Notes: generated by a model from the sequence alone, not told the origin. 64,000 bases of DNA from Tubulanus polymorphus (GCF_964204645.1 NC_134033.1:9270231-9334230), one strand, 5' to 3'. Shown: positions 12,852 through 25,891, counted from the first letter of the stretch. Numbers and translations: made by a program.

Positions 12852-13435
12852 CGATTCTGTTCAATCGAACAATTGCTCGAACGAAAAACATTTCGTATGG
12901 ACAAAAAAAGTTTGTTCGAACGAAAACCACTTTGTCCTTACGATTTTTCAAATTGGTTCAATCGAACGAAATGTTTCTGGTTCGAAAGAAAGTTTTTTGT
13001 TTCGACGAAAAATATTCGAGCGAAGGTTTTTTTGAACAAAAAAAAGATCTTTCTGGGGATCCGCAGTAACTTAAGTCATTAGGAATTAATTCTTCATTTT
13101 TGCCAATAAAATAACGTTTATAATTGTGATTGATCATTGGAACGATTCTATTCGATCGAACAATTGTTCGAACGAAAAACATTTCGTATGGACAAAAGAA
13201 GTTTGTTCGAACGAAAAAAACTTTGTCCTAACGATTTTTTCAAATTGGTTCAATCAAACGAAATATTTTTGGTTCGAACAAAAATTTTTTTTGTTTCGAT
13301 GAAGAAAATTTCGAGCGAACGGTTTTTTGAACAAAAAAAGATCTTTCTGAGGATCCGCAGTAACTTAAGTCATTAGGAATTAATTCTTCATTTTTGCCAA
13401 TAAAATATCGTTAATAATTGTGATTGATCATTGGA
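12852..13435. repeat. Tandem duplication, about 291 bp, two copies
   Basis: Copy 1 (12852-13142) and copy 2 (13143-13435) both start CGATTCT.TTC.ATCGAAC and both end TTGTGATTGATCATTGG, with scattered differences. Confidence 0.88.
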
Positions 13436-13829
13436 AGTCAGAACCAGTTAATCACTAATACATGCATTTTAATAAATCTGATTCCTCCTTTATAGTGAAC
13501 TTAGCTTTAGCCTAGTAGAGGCTACTAGCCTACGTAGGCCTATGTATATGCGTAGGCCTAACATCCGGACGGATTGGTGTTATGCCTATTGAATGTCAAC
13601 CCTCCTGAACATCGTATTCCTACACCTTATTTAACGGGGATAGGTCTCTGGGATATTCAATTCGTGAAATCGATTTCGTTTTCGGATTATGAAGAAGGAT
13701 ATCCTTTGTACATCGCAGGAATGTTGCTGGATTTTTTTTTGCAAATTTTGTTTTGGAGTTCAATCCATGAGTCCGTTAATTGTCACAACAATTACATGTG
13801 TTTGTTTGAGACAGTAAACCTCAGTACTG

Positions 13830-14690
13830 GTAGACCTAAAGGTCACGTACAACTCGATAAACATTTCAAGCGACCCGAGGAACGATCTCCTATCCCCCGC
13901 GGCGAACACTTATTCCGAATATAAGCGTGAGTTCAGCTTACGGATGGGAGTGTGTCATATACTTGTATTCAGTAAATATCTTGCGGATTTGGTAAAGATC
14001 GGTATGTACTGTAGGGAAAATTGAATGAAGCTCGCGGCCGAATCAAGTAATACAATCTTTTATTTTGATACCTCGTCGACACTACAGCTTTTCTCTACTA
14101 AATCTGTTCGGCCTGTTCAGTTTAGGCCTTAGTCCTACGACTCGCCGGTACTTAAATGATTTATCGTAGTAAATATCCGGTAAATTTGGTAAAGGAAAAT
14201 AGAATATTGTGAAACTTACTGTTTGAAGCCCGCGGGCAAATCACTGGTAGTAATAAATTTATTTGTACTTGATTTGATTCTCATGGCACGGAAAAATCGC
14301 AGCGGATCCGTGGATGGAACGACGACGTAAAGACACACGTTGATTATCGATCTTTACAGCTCAATAGTGCGTATGATATTTATTATATTCAGAGTAGTAT
14401 ATATCATGTGGATCAAGTATACTGATGAAGAAAATGGGTAATTGTTAAAATTACTGTTTGAAGACCGCGACTGAATGTGAAGGCTTGCGGCAATAAATTT
14501 GTTTATTTACACTTGAATTGATGATCGAAGTGAGGACCAGCCTGCGGATGATTTCGGGATGACGACTCTTAAAAACATGTCGCCTCATTGGGGCTCAATT
14601 TTCGATGTTTACGGCCCGACAGTCCCATGCAGTATCTGTAGATCGAAGTGAGCTAAATGAAATAAAACGGATTGTATCGGAAACCGCGTT
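13830..14690 (+). repeat. 0.85-kb dispersed repeat, copy 1 of a direct pair
   Basis: Matches 24790-25680 in the same orientation at roughly 80 percent by eye (for example ACTCGATAAACA.TTCAAGCGAC, GATCGGTATGTACTGTAGG, TTTTATTTTGATACCTCGTC). Each copy has about three internal sub-repeats sharing TACTGTTTGAAG.CCGCG and a GTAATAAATT box. Confidence 0.75.
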
Positions 14691-14796
14691 AAGGTAAGAA
14701 AGCCTTTGCAGTTTTGACGTCAATTGTCAAATAATAATAAACACGTAGTCCAGATGCCGACGTTTTGCTGACTGCCTAATAATATATGTCCGTCGG

Positions 14797-14920
14797 TTCC
14801 CCGACCGTTTGCCAACCTCACCCGACCCTTATCTGACCATACCCCGTCCATATTTGTCGATTCCCCGACCGTTTGCCAATCTCATTCGACCCGTTTCTGA
14901 CCAAACCCCGTCCATATTTG
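14797..14920. repeat. 64-bp tandem duplication
   Basis: TTCCCCGACCGTTTGCCAA recurs after 64 bp, together with CCCCGTCCATATTTGT at the end of each unit. Confidence 0.85.
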
Positions 14921-16663
14921 TTTGAGGAACCTCTTCCATAAGATACCTGAGACAGCTATAGAGAATTACATGTTCAAATTATTTTCCTTTAGTAGCAAAA
15001 CAAAAATCGATACATAGTTTTAAACAGACATAGATTTTGAGATAAACTATAAAAGTAACAAAATAGAAATCTTACGTCGAAATTTTTCAGATTGATAACC
15101 GATCATACAATATTTATATAACACCAAGTCGTTTGAAAAGCATTACTTCGATTGATAACAACGATTTTGAACAATCTTTAAGACATTATAATTAACAAAT
15201 AAACAAAGCGATATCTGAATGATTAATGCCTGAATAATATGCACACATCATCTAAGCGTTTCTTAAGAATTTTAGAAAAATCCACATTTTCTACTTCTAA
15301 TAAGTATTACATAATACAAAAATATATCCCTTCATACTACATAGATAATGGCAAGATCGGTATTAAAGCAGGGGACACACATATGAAATGTTATGTATAC
15401 AGGTTTTAACTGCTGTTTAATTCTTTGCCAAAACTACAGAATTATTAGGATTTTAGGGGTTGACTAATTTTCCTCATCCAATTGCAACACTCCACCTTTC
15501 TAATCACCAATTTCGGTCGTCAGCGTGTTAAAGCCAAAGTTTGATGCATCCCCAATTCCCTCATTCACCGCTCAATCATTGTTGGTGTCTTTTATGAGAA
15601 GGGATCATCCGTCTAAAATGTCACCAGTAAATAAGTCCAGCAGCCTAGTACTAGCTCAAAATGCCCTAAAACCTGATGATGTATCCATAATATCACCTAT
15701 TAAACCTGAATCAATCAATTACAACATAATGGTACTAATTACCTAATCATTTTAAGTGTTCTTTTAGCAATAAAATGCATTGAATTTGATGTCGCTTCAA
15801 ATAGGCCTTTTCAGTTTCATTAATCAAGCAGAAAATTGAAGCAACTCAGGCGCAAATGTCAAATACCATGTAAATACAATAACACTTACCGAATGTAACA
15901 CTTGTAATTACACTTGATTACTAGAAGACTGATGAAAAACGATTTTGATAACAAAGAATACGAACAACAGAATGGAACCAAAATGGCGGCGGAAGACCTG
16001 CGCACAACGCGGCCTCGTTTTAAACAAAACTTTCAATTTTTTATTCAGTTAAACAACCTTTTTTAATAACATATAATCAAACGTATGAGTGTATCATTGA
16101 TTAATTACAGAAGTTGTGATATCGTTCTTATTTGAATAATTCTCAAATGGGACGAAAGAGGGCACCACCATCTTGGTAGGCATATGGTTAACGGGCCAAC
16201 GTTGGCCCGACGACGAAAATATGACCGTATCAAGAATTTATAATTTTGAAACAAAACTGCGCTATACATACGCACATACTATAATATATTATGCTGTAAT
16301 TAGAGCGAATGCATCAGAAATAAGTATTCGCCCCGCCGGGGTCGGCGTGGAAACGTCGGCCCGATGGCGAAGCCGACTCACGTCCAAATGCCGACTAATT
16401 CGTCTGACTCAATGCCCACGTCGGGTCGACTAGAAATGTTAACTGGGACAGATCGTAGATAGCTTCGTCATTCCACCAGCATCCTCATGTCAGGGTCTTA
16501 CTTTTATATCAGAGTTCCAAATCGTGTATACATCCGCCATTTTGACCGAATAATCCGATTTACTTATCATTTCTATTTACGCCTGCCGCTTCTGATATAA
16601 TCATACATCCATTACTATTACAATACGTCTTCTAAAGGTATCCAATGCAATATAACATTTCGA
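14921..16663. other. Gene-free stretch
   Basis: No supported gene. 16185-16450 starts GTTAACGGGCCAACGTTGGC and ends near GTCGACTAGAAATGTTAAC, possibly a small MITE. Short frames at 15525 and 16173 have no domain or splice support. Confidence 0.5.
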
Positions 16664-17128
16664 ACGCAGTCTCAAATGTTTTGTGACTTTCTCAAAATGT
16701 ATCAAAAATTTAACTAATTTTTAGTTCATAAGTCCTCAAATATTCATAAATGAACAGTTAAAAATTGTTGAAACATGTCGACTCTGCTGTAAAATCAACC
16801 TATTAACAGTCCGGAATTTGGGATAATATTGGGCTATAGAGAACATAATGCCCCCTAGGTCTTCAAATTTACAGAAAAGATTACGTAAGTGATTCACGCG
16901 CAGCGCGCGATAGGCGCACAATAGAAATCTGAGCCGCGCGTTCTTTGAGTGTCACCAATTAAGAGGACCGCTATTGTGAAAATTGACTGCGGGAGGAATA
17001 TTCTTCCCAATGTCAATCGATGGAAACTTGACCATGGGGTCCGATATTTTAACAATTGACTTTGGGAGGAATATTCCTCCCAAGGTCAAACGAAGAGAAT
17101 TTGACCTTCAGGTCTGATATTCAAAGTA
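16664..17128. repeat. Left arm of a 465-bp inverted-repeat pair
   Basis: Reverse complement of 26451-26912 with only scattered differences, from ACGCAGTCTCAAATGTTTTG to GGTCTGATATTCAAAGTA. It contains two GGGAGGAATATTCCTCCC-type palindromes. TTTCGA flanks both outer ends, a possible 6-bp target duplication. Confidence 0.85.
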
Positions 17129-17318
17129 TCGACGTCGGGAGGAATGTTCCTCCCTATGTCAAACCATGGACGTATAATCTAGTTTATACGTCCATGGTCG
17201 AACGAAGGAAAATGGACCTGGTCTGATATTCGAAATATTTTCATTTGTCAACTGAAGGAAAATGAACCCGAGTCTTAGATTCAAAGTATATTGATTTAGG
17301 GAGGAATTTTTCCTCCCA
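16991..17318. repeat. 73-bp tandem units each carrying an 18-bp palindrome
   Basis: GGGAGGAATATTCCTCCC or close variants start at 16991, 17064, 17137 and 17299. The first three are exactly 73 bp apart and the fourth is displaced by a divergent unit. Units also share GTCAA..GA..GAAA and GGTC.GATATT. Confidence 0.85.
17164..17197. repeat. 34-bp perfect hairpin
   Basis: CCATGGACGTATAA, loop TCTAGT, then the exact reverse complement. It lies within the 73-bp array, in the place where the next GGGAGGAATATTCCTCCC palindrome is missing. Confidence 0.9.
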
Positions 17319-17329
17319 CCACTAAACGA

Positions 17330-20050
17330 TATAACCTGAAATTTTAGAAAGATAGGTGTTTTGGGTGTAATTAGTTTTTTTAAAGCCATAAAGCCGGTAG
17401 ATTTATGAATTTCGAGTGATACGATACACAGTGTTCGAGGTAATGAGACGGTATGAGACATAGGCCTACATACAATTTTAGAAAACTAAATAGATTTTGT
17501 ATTTTCTTTGTCTAACAGTAAATTGCTATAACTTTGTTGACAATCAATTGTAATCAGATTGTAATCAGGCCCTTCCCGATAAACATGTAGAGGGGAAATC
17601 GTAATTAAAACACGTGCATAACATAGAAATTAAGTTTTGATTATACAGGGAATATATTAGGACTGCTTACAAATTTTCACTAGACTGCGATAAATCTAAA
17701 TAGCTTAACGGCACGAGTTTAGCTAATTTACGGGTTTAAAGGTTCATTTTCGGAGTCAATGGACGTAATTTGATAAATGCATTCTTTAAATTGAAATTCT
17801 ATAGTAATCGATACAAATCATTTATATTAATGTGTTTTGTGTTAATTAAGAATGGTCATTCAAGGATTAAAGATCATTATGAAGCTGATACATTTCATTC
17901 GTGTGGATTCTTCTCTCATTACTAGCGTTAATAGGAGATTCGCGTGTCACGCATGATAAAAAAAATTATTCGAGTCGTATTTCTTTCATTTACGGTCGCA
18001 AATTAGCCATTGTCCTAGTGAGCATTATTCTCATTTATACGTAAAAGTGTATTCGGTATGAGGGTTTGTTTCTTTCTTCACTCCTTTATATACAATTCAG
18101 AAATAGGAGTTGATAAGGAGGTTTTTACTCCTAACCGAACTCAGTTCCCATTCAGTTCAAGTTTATATGCATGGAGATCTATGAAATAAGGGAAAATACA
18201 ATCCAGCCTACTAGCCACTGAACGTTAGCACCCAGAAAACGTCAGGAATTTGCAGAGAGAAAACATTATGTTACAAAAATATTGGATAAAATTCATTCTA
18301 AACATGCGTTACTAAGCCCAGAACTCCAGATATCGGGATGTTATGTCTAAGGCAGATTTCTCCCTTTGTGACACAACCATTTAATTACTCATGTGACCAT
18401 TATGTTAAAACACCTCTCACAATCCAGCTTAAGATTAAGTGGCCTGCGGTATGAATGCTTTAGTATTGATTCATATAGGAAGCATTATAGTCTTTACATT
18501 GAAATTAGTTGATAGAATGCATCTTACTTTTTCTCGACTTAATAATTATTATTTGATTGACATACCACGGATTCGGAAACTAGTTGATTAAAAGCACAAA
18601 CGCATATAGTCGCTATCCTGGTAATTAAATCTACTTAAAAATCGATTGATTGTTATTGAAATGATGAAAGTTGAAAAAGACAATCAACGTTTTTATCAGA
18701 TATATGTTTCGTTGTTCGTGATATTCAGCATACACCAATGTCCAGTAAAATTTAACAATTCAAAGTTATTACAAAACTTGCAAATTCTAATGTTTATTTA
18801 GCGGAAATTTTCCCCTTGCCATTTTTCCAACGTTTATCCAAAGATTGAAATACTTCATTAGTACTAAACTAATACTAAAAGTTATCGCACTGGTAAAATA
18901 ATATTTCAAATTTCAATAGTATTTCAAAGATATTTCAAATAAAAAGTTTCAATAATTTATCGCATCGCACAGCAAAATCCGTGAAATACATTTTTGATTT
19001 ACGGGTGCCTCTTAGGCCTGTCATCGCTTGTACATTGTCATAATGAATTCTCTTTAATTGAGCAATATTTACTTAGGACTTAATCACTGACTTCCTATAG
19101 ATAATGAGCTATACAAAGCCTAAACCGATAAAATTCAGTGGCTTGTAATTGTCAGCTTGCTTGTATACCAAGCTTCGCTAACATAAACGATGATGTTGCC
19201 CTTTTTACTGAAATCTTGACGTATCAAACCATAAATAAAAAAAACTGCAAAAATTGCTTCAATCGTTTTTACGCATGAGGAATCGATTTTGATTTGAAAG
19301 GCACTTGTTGACGTGTGGGGAAAAATTGAAAATTTTCACAGAAATCCTTTAAAACGATTCCAGTTATTTTGGACTTAATTTTGCAATACAAACGAAAACA
19401 TACCAGCGGCAGCAAATCATAAGCTCTTTAATTGGTATTCTTAGGGGATTTTTACCGGGGAATTTCGACCATTACCGTGTAGACGAGCTGGTAACAAAAA
19501 CCTTTGGAAACAACAAATTATTCGCTTGTATGAATTTACGCCACTTTTGATAGGACTGCCTAATCAAATATTTCAATCATGAAGATGGCGAGTTGACTGA
19601 GCCCGAGGCGCACAGTCGATAGTAGTTATATAGAAACAACACACATAATGCATTTTCCTTAAAAGTGTTTGATCTATAGAGATTTAATACAACTTGTCAA
19701 CAGTTCAATTTCTATAATGCGATGACCTATGTATGAAAATATGTTTTCTGTTTGTGTTACGCGTGATCCAGGGGGATAATACCTTCGCCCAAACGTTCTA
19801 CACACACATGATACGATTTAATGAATCCGAAATATATCCAGGCCTAGAGTTCATGCTGAAGGATGAAGACTAAGAATATCTTAGCAATATAATTTTTAGA
19901 AAGAGATTTTTGTCCACTGAAGTTTAGAATAGCACGCCGGACTCTTTGTTAGGATCGACCACAGTTCTATAGCGAATTGATTACAAGTAGTTAATTTAGC
20001 AAAACAAAGTTAATTGTTCATTACAGTGCATTGCTAAGGGTTAGTTGTAA
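17330..20050. other. Gene-free AT-rich stretch
   Basis: No coding frame with recognisable domains, no RNA gene and no clear tandem repeat seen. Confidence 0.5.
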
Positions 20051-20064
20051 AAAACCCAGAATGT

Positions 20065-20205
20065 TGGAAAAATGGCCAAGGAAAAATGGCCAAGGAAAAA
20101 TGGCCAGAAAAGAATGGCCAAGGAAAAAATGGCCAAGGTAATTTGTCCAGGAAAAAATGGCCAAGGTTAAAATGGCCACGGAAAAAAAGGCCAAGGAAAA
20201 TTTAT
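20065..20205. repeat. ATGGCCAAGGAAAA tandem repeat
   Basis: About nine degenerate copies of a 14-18-bp unit AAAAATGGCCAAGG. Confidence 0.85.
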
Positions 20206-21990
20206 GAGAACTACTGCTAATGTTAATAAAACATTAAGCTTTCAATATAATGACATCACATATTTTTCATGGGGCTTAAAACAATTAAAATCGGTATTAA
20301 TGAATTCAGAAATGTGATGAACTTACATTTCATTTCATTGCATATAATGAATATATCGAGAACTATCATGCAAGTGGTCAATGAATAAACTTACTAGTGA
20401 TTAACTTAAACTTGATAAAATAACTAAGTCAATAATTCAAAACATCTAAGTAAGCGAGTAAAAATTCCCTCGGTAAAAATCCCCAATTCTTCAAATTAGG
20501 TAATCCCCTCCCTTTGAAGGGATGATAAGTAGATACAATCTTAAGGTCAATTAATTCGTATTATTGATACGTATATCCAATTTATTCATATTTTACTGTC
20601 GAACACCGTAAGGATATCAATATGCCTATACAAACTATGCTATTTAAATTAAAACATACTACAAATTAACCTTTCATTGATACTAAATTAGTACATATAC
20701 ATGTAGTTATTGCACAGCTTAGTGAAGGGGTTCATCGCACATTTCAAATATATAACACTAGCTTGAATCTAAAATATTTAATATCAAAAGTACGTTATTT
20801 CTAATAATTCATGGCATCGCACAGCTGAAATTCAAAAATATTCCAGTTCGAATCTTAAGATATTACAAATAAAAGTTTATTACTCTTATTAATTCTTACA
20901 ATTCATTTTATCCGTAAGAATTTATCGCAACGAAAGATTTCATTTAAAAGTTCAAACATATTTCAGTCTCATTGCAAATTCGAGAAACATCGTGCTTTGA
21001 CATGTTCTTGACAATCACCCAGTATGAATATTTGAGGGATTTTTACCCAGGGTATGTTTACGTAGGGTTTAGATTTTTTAGATTTCTACATAGGAAATCT
21101 TTACCAGGTGATCTTTTTTGAACGGATCAAAGTATTTTGAAGAAGATATTCTGGGGGATTTTTAATTGTCATATCTAGCTACAGTAGATACTTTGATTAT
21201 TCGCTACGATATTTATTACATATCACACAAATCCGCATATACGCTAGAATCCATACTGTTAGCAAAAATCACTAAGAATCGCAATTTGCTCATTTTGTAA
21301 TATTTTTGAAATCGTCCAATTTTATTGCAGAGATTCCCCGATATATCACGAGTAATGAAACAGATATCACGTTTAAACGTAGATTTTTCTTTTATTTTGA
21401 AATCCATAGAGCAAACATTGGAATCTAATGTTATTGAACATAAAGCTCCCAACCCTCCCTGCATTTATACATCGAGAAATCCTACTCGACTATAATAGGC
21501 TTTTTATCATGGTGTAATATAGCTTGTGCAACAGGACGTCACTGAGTCATTACGTTAATTGTGAGGTGTTTATACATAATAGTTTCGTGAGCAATTCATA
21601 TGGTGGGATCATAATCGGGAAAGATCCGCCTTAAACACTTTATCGCCTTAGGGAGTTTGAGCTTCTCGATAAAATTCCCCAAAAATAATTCAAAATCGCC
21701 CTATCCAATATCTAAAGGCCATTCAAAGCAATATATTTTGTCAATTCATTTTGAATTTATTCATAATCAATAACATATTCTTAATAGTAATGATTTTATT
21801 ATTAGGAATCTGATCTAATATATTTCTAGTTGTAAAATGTAGCTGTCGGATTTACGAGCAATTATCACATTAATGAGATGATCGCTCGTAGGTCGGATGG
21901 ATGGACATATTAGTGTGTACCGGTCTACAGTGTCTTTAATCAAAGATTCCATTTGATATCTGTCGTATTTCTATGAAAGAGTACAAACAG
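20206..21990. other. Gene-free AT-rich stretch
   Basis: Nothing beyond AT-rich non-coding DNA is supported. A minus-strand frame at 21216-21464 has no domain signature. Confidence 0.5.
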
Positions 21991-22285
21991 AAATATAGCT
22001 GCAAAGCAGCGATAACGGGTTTTCTGCACAGTCTTAGAATCCTGTTCAACGGTGGATTTCGACAATGCATTTGATAAGGCTCAACATCAGCCATTACTGA
22101 ACAGGCTATTAGGAAACAGTATCAATGATAGGTCGCCCAAATGGCACAGCAGTTATCTCTGAACGGAAACTTGTAACCGAAATCAACGGAACGCCTCATC
22201 TCGGAATGAGACGGTCTAACTAGTGGAGTCACGCAAGGTAGTATCCTAAGTCGTCTTCTGTTTAATGTCCTGACAAATGACATAC
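21991..22285 (+). mobile_element. LINE reverse-transcriptase fragment, uninterrupted copy
   Basis: Head AAAGCAGCGATAACGGGTTT, then VDFDNAFDKAQHQPLLNRLL, NSINDRSPKW and, after a frameshift, GVTQGSILSRLLFNVLTNDI. Same family as the split copy at 5901-6313 and 12127-12235 and serves as its empty-site reference. Degenerate. Confidence 0.78.
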
Positions 22286-22362
22286 ACAGTAATCCAAAAT
22301 ATACCAGACCGAGTAAATTTCCAAAACAACCTTAACACACTGTTCGACCAAAAACTTAATGT

Positions 22363-22606
22363 TCCGACAAAACCACGGGCGACAAAACCAAAATTATGAA
22401 TTGTCGCGGGTGACAAAACCAAAATATTGAATTGTCACGGGCGACAAAACAAAAATAATGAATTGTCGCGGGCATTAAAACCAAAATATTGAATTGTTGC
22501 GGGCGATAAAACCAAAATAATGAATTGTCGCGGACGACAAAAACAAACTATTGAATTGTTGCGTGCGACAAAACCAAAATAATGAATTGTCGCGGGCGAC
22601 AAAACC
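22363..22606. repeat. 31-bp hairpin minisatellite, array 1
   Basis: About eight units of 31 bp built around TTGTCGCGGGCGACAA, a near-perfect 7-bp stem, plus AACCAAAATAATGAA. Continues as array 2 from 23767 after an unrelated repeat. Confidence 0.92.
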
Positions 22607-23766
22607 AAACTAGGGGTCAAGGGACACCATGCTCACTTGGGCAGTGGTTTCAAATGCTCAACAATCTAACAATTTCAATACAGAACGCCCTCTAGTGACC
22701 ATATACATAAACCAATGACCTTGAAACCCACCACAATCATAGAACATGTGAGCAGCTATGATTTTGTAATTGATTGTGATAACAAAATATGCCTCGTTAC
22801 CAATTTAATATGGAAATACTAAGTTATTCTACTATTCAACGCCCCCTGGTGACCATATGCAAAACCCAATGACCTTAAAACTCACCACAATCGTGGTACA
22901 TGTCATGAAATACAACTTTGCAATCGATCATAGTAACAAAATATGCCTAGGTACCAATCTAATAAGGAAATACTAAGCCATTCTACTATTCAGCGCCCCC
23001 TGGTGACTATATGGAATAACTAATGTCCTTAAAAACTCACCACAATCATAGAGGATGTCATGAACTACAACTTTGCAATGGATCATGGTAACAAACTATG
23101 CCTAGGTACCAATCTAATAAGGAAAAACTAAGCTTTTCTACTATTCAACGCCCCCTGGTGACTATATGGAATAACTTATGTCCTTAAAAACTCTCCACAA
23201 TCATAGACGATGTCATGAACTACAACTTTGCCATTGATCATGGTAACAAAATATGCCTTGGTAAAAATATAATATAGCGATACTAAGTTATTGTATTATT
23301 CAACGCCCCCTGATGGCCACATACAAAAACCAATGACCTTGAAACTCACTAAAATCATAGAACACGTTATGGGCTACAACTCTCCAATTGAATATAGGAA
23401 CACAATATGCTTAGGTATCAATTAATTGTGGAAAAACTTTTTCCCACCTACGAATGAGTACTGATGAAACCAAGATGGCCGCCAATTGCGTCATAATTGG
23501 CTGATCAAAAATACCTGTCCCAGGTATAAAACATCCCTCTCTAAAGAATATCCATCAGCAATTGCAATGAGAAATGGCAAACCAGTAGGAAGCTACAGGA
23601 CCTAGAATTCTGGGCAAAATTGACATTTTTGGGCACTAAAAAGGTCATAGGACGGCCATCTTGAGTCAGATCGACTCAATTTTCTTATGCTGATGGGCCT
23701 TTGGTAGATTCAAATATAAACGAAAAATCAAGGTAATTGATCAAAGCGTCTTCAAAATTTTCTTCG
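22607..23766 (+). repeat. 1.15-kb dispersed repeat, copy 1, with internal ~153-bp units
   Basis: Five degenerate units, each with GACCTTGAAACTCACCACAA and CAACGCCCCCTGGTGACC-like text, followed by a tail from CCACCTACGAATGAGTACTG to GTCTTCAAAATTTTC. The same element is present at 57448-58420. It separates the two minisatellite arrays. Confidence 0.82.
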
Positions 23767-24690
23767 GGCCACAAAACCAAAATAATGAATTGTCGCGGGC
23801 GATAAAACCAAAATAATGATTTGTCTCGTGCGACAAAATCAAAATAATGAATTGTCGCAGGCAATAAAAACAAAATAATGAATTACCGCTGGCGATAAAT
23901 CCAAAATATTGAATTGTCGCTGGCGATAAAACCAAAATAATGAATTGTCGCGGGCGACAAAACCAAAATAATGAATAGTCGCGGGCGATAAAACCAAAAT
24001 GATGAATTGTCTCGCGCGACACAACCAAAATAATGAATTGTCGCGGGCGATACCAAAATAATGAATTATCGCGGGCGACAAAACCAAACTAATGAATTGT
24101 GGCGCGAGAACAAAAACCAAAAAAAGAATTGTCAGGGCGACAAAACTAAAATAATGAATTGTCGCGGGCGATAAAACCAAAATAATGAATTGTCGCGGGC
24201 GACAAAACCAAAATAATGAATTGTCGCAGGCGATAAAACCGTAATAATGAATTGTCGCCGGCGATAAAACCAAAATAATGAATTGTCTCGGGCGACAAAA
24301 CCAAAATAATGAATTACCGCGGGCGATAAAACCAAAATATTGAATTGTCGCAGGCGATAAAACTAAAATATTGAATTGTCGCGGGCGACAAAACCAAAAA
24401 AAAAATTGTCGCGGGCGACAAAAACCAAATATAAAACCAAAATAATGAATTTTCGCGGGCGACAAAACCAAAAAGAAGAATTGTCGCGGGCGACAAAACC
24501 AAAATAATGAATTGTCGCTGGCGATAAAACCAAAGTAGTGAATTGTCGTGGGCGATAAAACCAAAATATTGAATTTTTGCGGGCGACAAAACCAAAATAA
24601 TGAATTGTCGCAAGCGATAAAACCAAAATATTGAATTGTCGCGTGTGACAAAACCAAAATAATGAATTGTCGCGGGCGACAAAATCAAAA
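23767..24690. repeat. 31-bp hairpin minisatellite, array 2
   Basis: About 29 units; stems alternate between GCGACAA and GCGATAA. Because 31 is not a multiple of 3 and the unit has no minus-strand stop in any frame, all three minus frames stay open, producing a spurious 272-residue frame with a 31-residue period. Confidence 0.93.
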
Positions 24691-24789
24691 TCATTGTTTT
24701 CTCGCGTTATTTTAGTTTTGTCGTTTTGTCGTAATGTCGCCCTCATTTGCATATTCGTGTTTTTTTATCTTATCAGCCACCATACTAAA

Positions 24790-25680
24790 GCCTTAAGGTC
24801 GCGTAAAACTCGATAAACACTTCAAGCGACACAGCTAACGATCTCCTTTCCCCCACAGCGAACGCTTACTCCGAATGTCAAGTGTGAGTCCAGCATACGG
24901 ATAGGAGTGTGTTATATACTTGTATTTAGTAAATACCTTGTGCATTTGACAATGATCGGTATGTACTGTAGGAAATATAGAGTATTGATAAATGGTTGAA
25001 GCCCGCGGCCGAATAAAGTAATATATTCTTTTATTTTGATACCTCGTCGACATAACAGCTTTTCTCCGCCATATCTCTTCGGCCTGTTTAGTTTAGGCCT
25101 ACGATTCCCCGGTACACTAAAGATTTATCTTAGTAAATACACGGTTAATTCGGTAAAGAAACATAGGTATTGTTAAACTAACTCCTTGAAACCCGCAGCC
25201 AAATCACTGGTAGTAATAAATTAATTTGTACTCGATTTGATTCTCATGATGAGGAGAAACTCGCAGCTCATCCCCGGAACGTCGATGTAGTAACACACGT
25301 CGATTCGTCGATGTTTACGGCTCGACAGTGCTTTTAGAATCTAAAGTAGTAAATTTCCAGTGTATCGGTAATATGATTTGATGAGGAAAATGGGCTATTG
25401 TTAAAATCACTGTTTGAAGACCGCGACTGAATGTGAAGTCTGCGGCAATAAAATAGTTCATTTATACTTGAATTGATAATCGAAGTGACAGTCGGCCTGC
25501 GGGTTGATTTCGGGATGACGACTCGAAAAACATGTCGCCCCATTGAATGGGGCTAAATTTTCGATGTTTACAGCCCGACAGCGCTTTTGTAACAATGATT
25601 CGTGAAAAAACACGCGGGCTATTTGTAGATCTCAGTGAGCTGAACGATATTATATGGATTGTATATGAAACAGCGGTAAG
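24790..25680 (+). repeat. 0.85-kb dispersed repeat, copy 2 of a direct pair
   Basis: Direct partner of 13830-14690, about 11 kb away. The pair could be read as ancient LTRs, but no gag/pol, primer-binding site or TG...CA ends are seen, so I treat them as dispersed copies. Confidence 0.75.
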
Positions 25681-25891
25681 GAAGCAAAGCCTATGTTCTT
25701 TTGGTAAAAATAGTGTGGAAGAAAATAATAATAATAATAATCACGCGGATATCAATAGGGTTTTCTGTGAAATAACAGAAAACCCTAAATATAAACCCTC
25801 TACAGGGTACAAATCAGAAGTTAAAACTAGGACAATGGCTAATTTGCAAACATAAAGGGAAAGATTTCTCCCAACAATCATGACCCACATA

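Noticed and set aside
12538-13376. Several overlapping frames with FERK/VRTK-rich sequence
   Set aside because: They arise from the TTCGAACGAAAA repeat tract and its 291-bp duplication, on both strands alike.
13574-13924. 116-residue plus-strand frame
   Set aside because: No signal, domain or splice support, and its end overlaps the dispersed 0.85-kb repeat.
23839-24657. 272-residue minus-strand frame and several overlapping relatives
   Set aside because: Translation of the 31-bp minisatellite: residues repeat every 31 and all three minus frames are open, so it is a composition artefact.
22363-24690. CRISPR-like array of palindromic 31-bp repeats
   Set aside because: Units are directly contiguous with no spacers, and the context is animal DNA with introns; it is a minisatellite.
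13830-25680. LTR retrotransposon with 0.85-kb LTRs
   Set aside because: No gag, protease, reverse transcriptase or integrase between the copies, no primer-binding site, and the interval is filled by other nested repeats.
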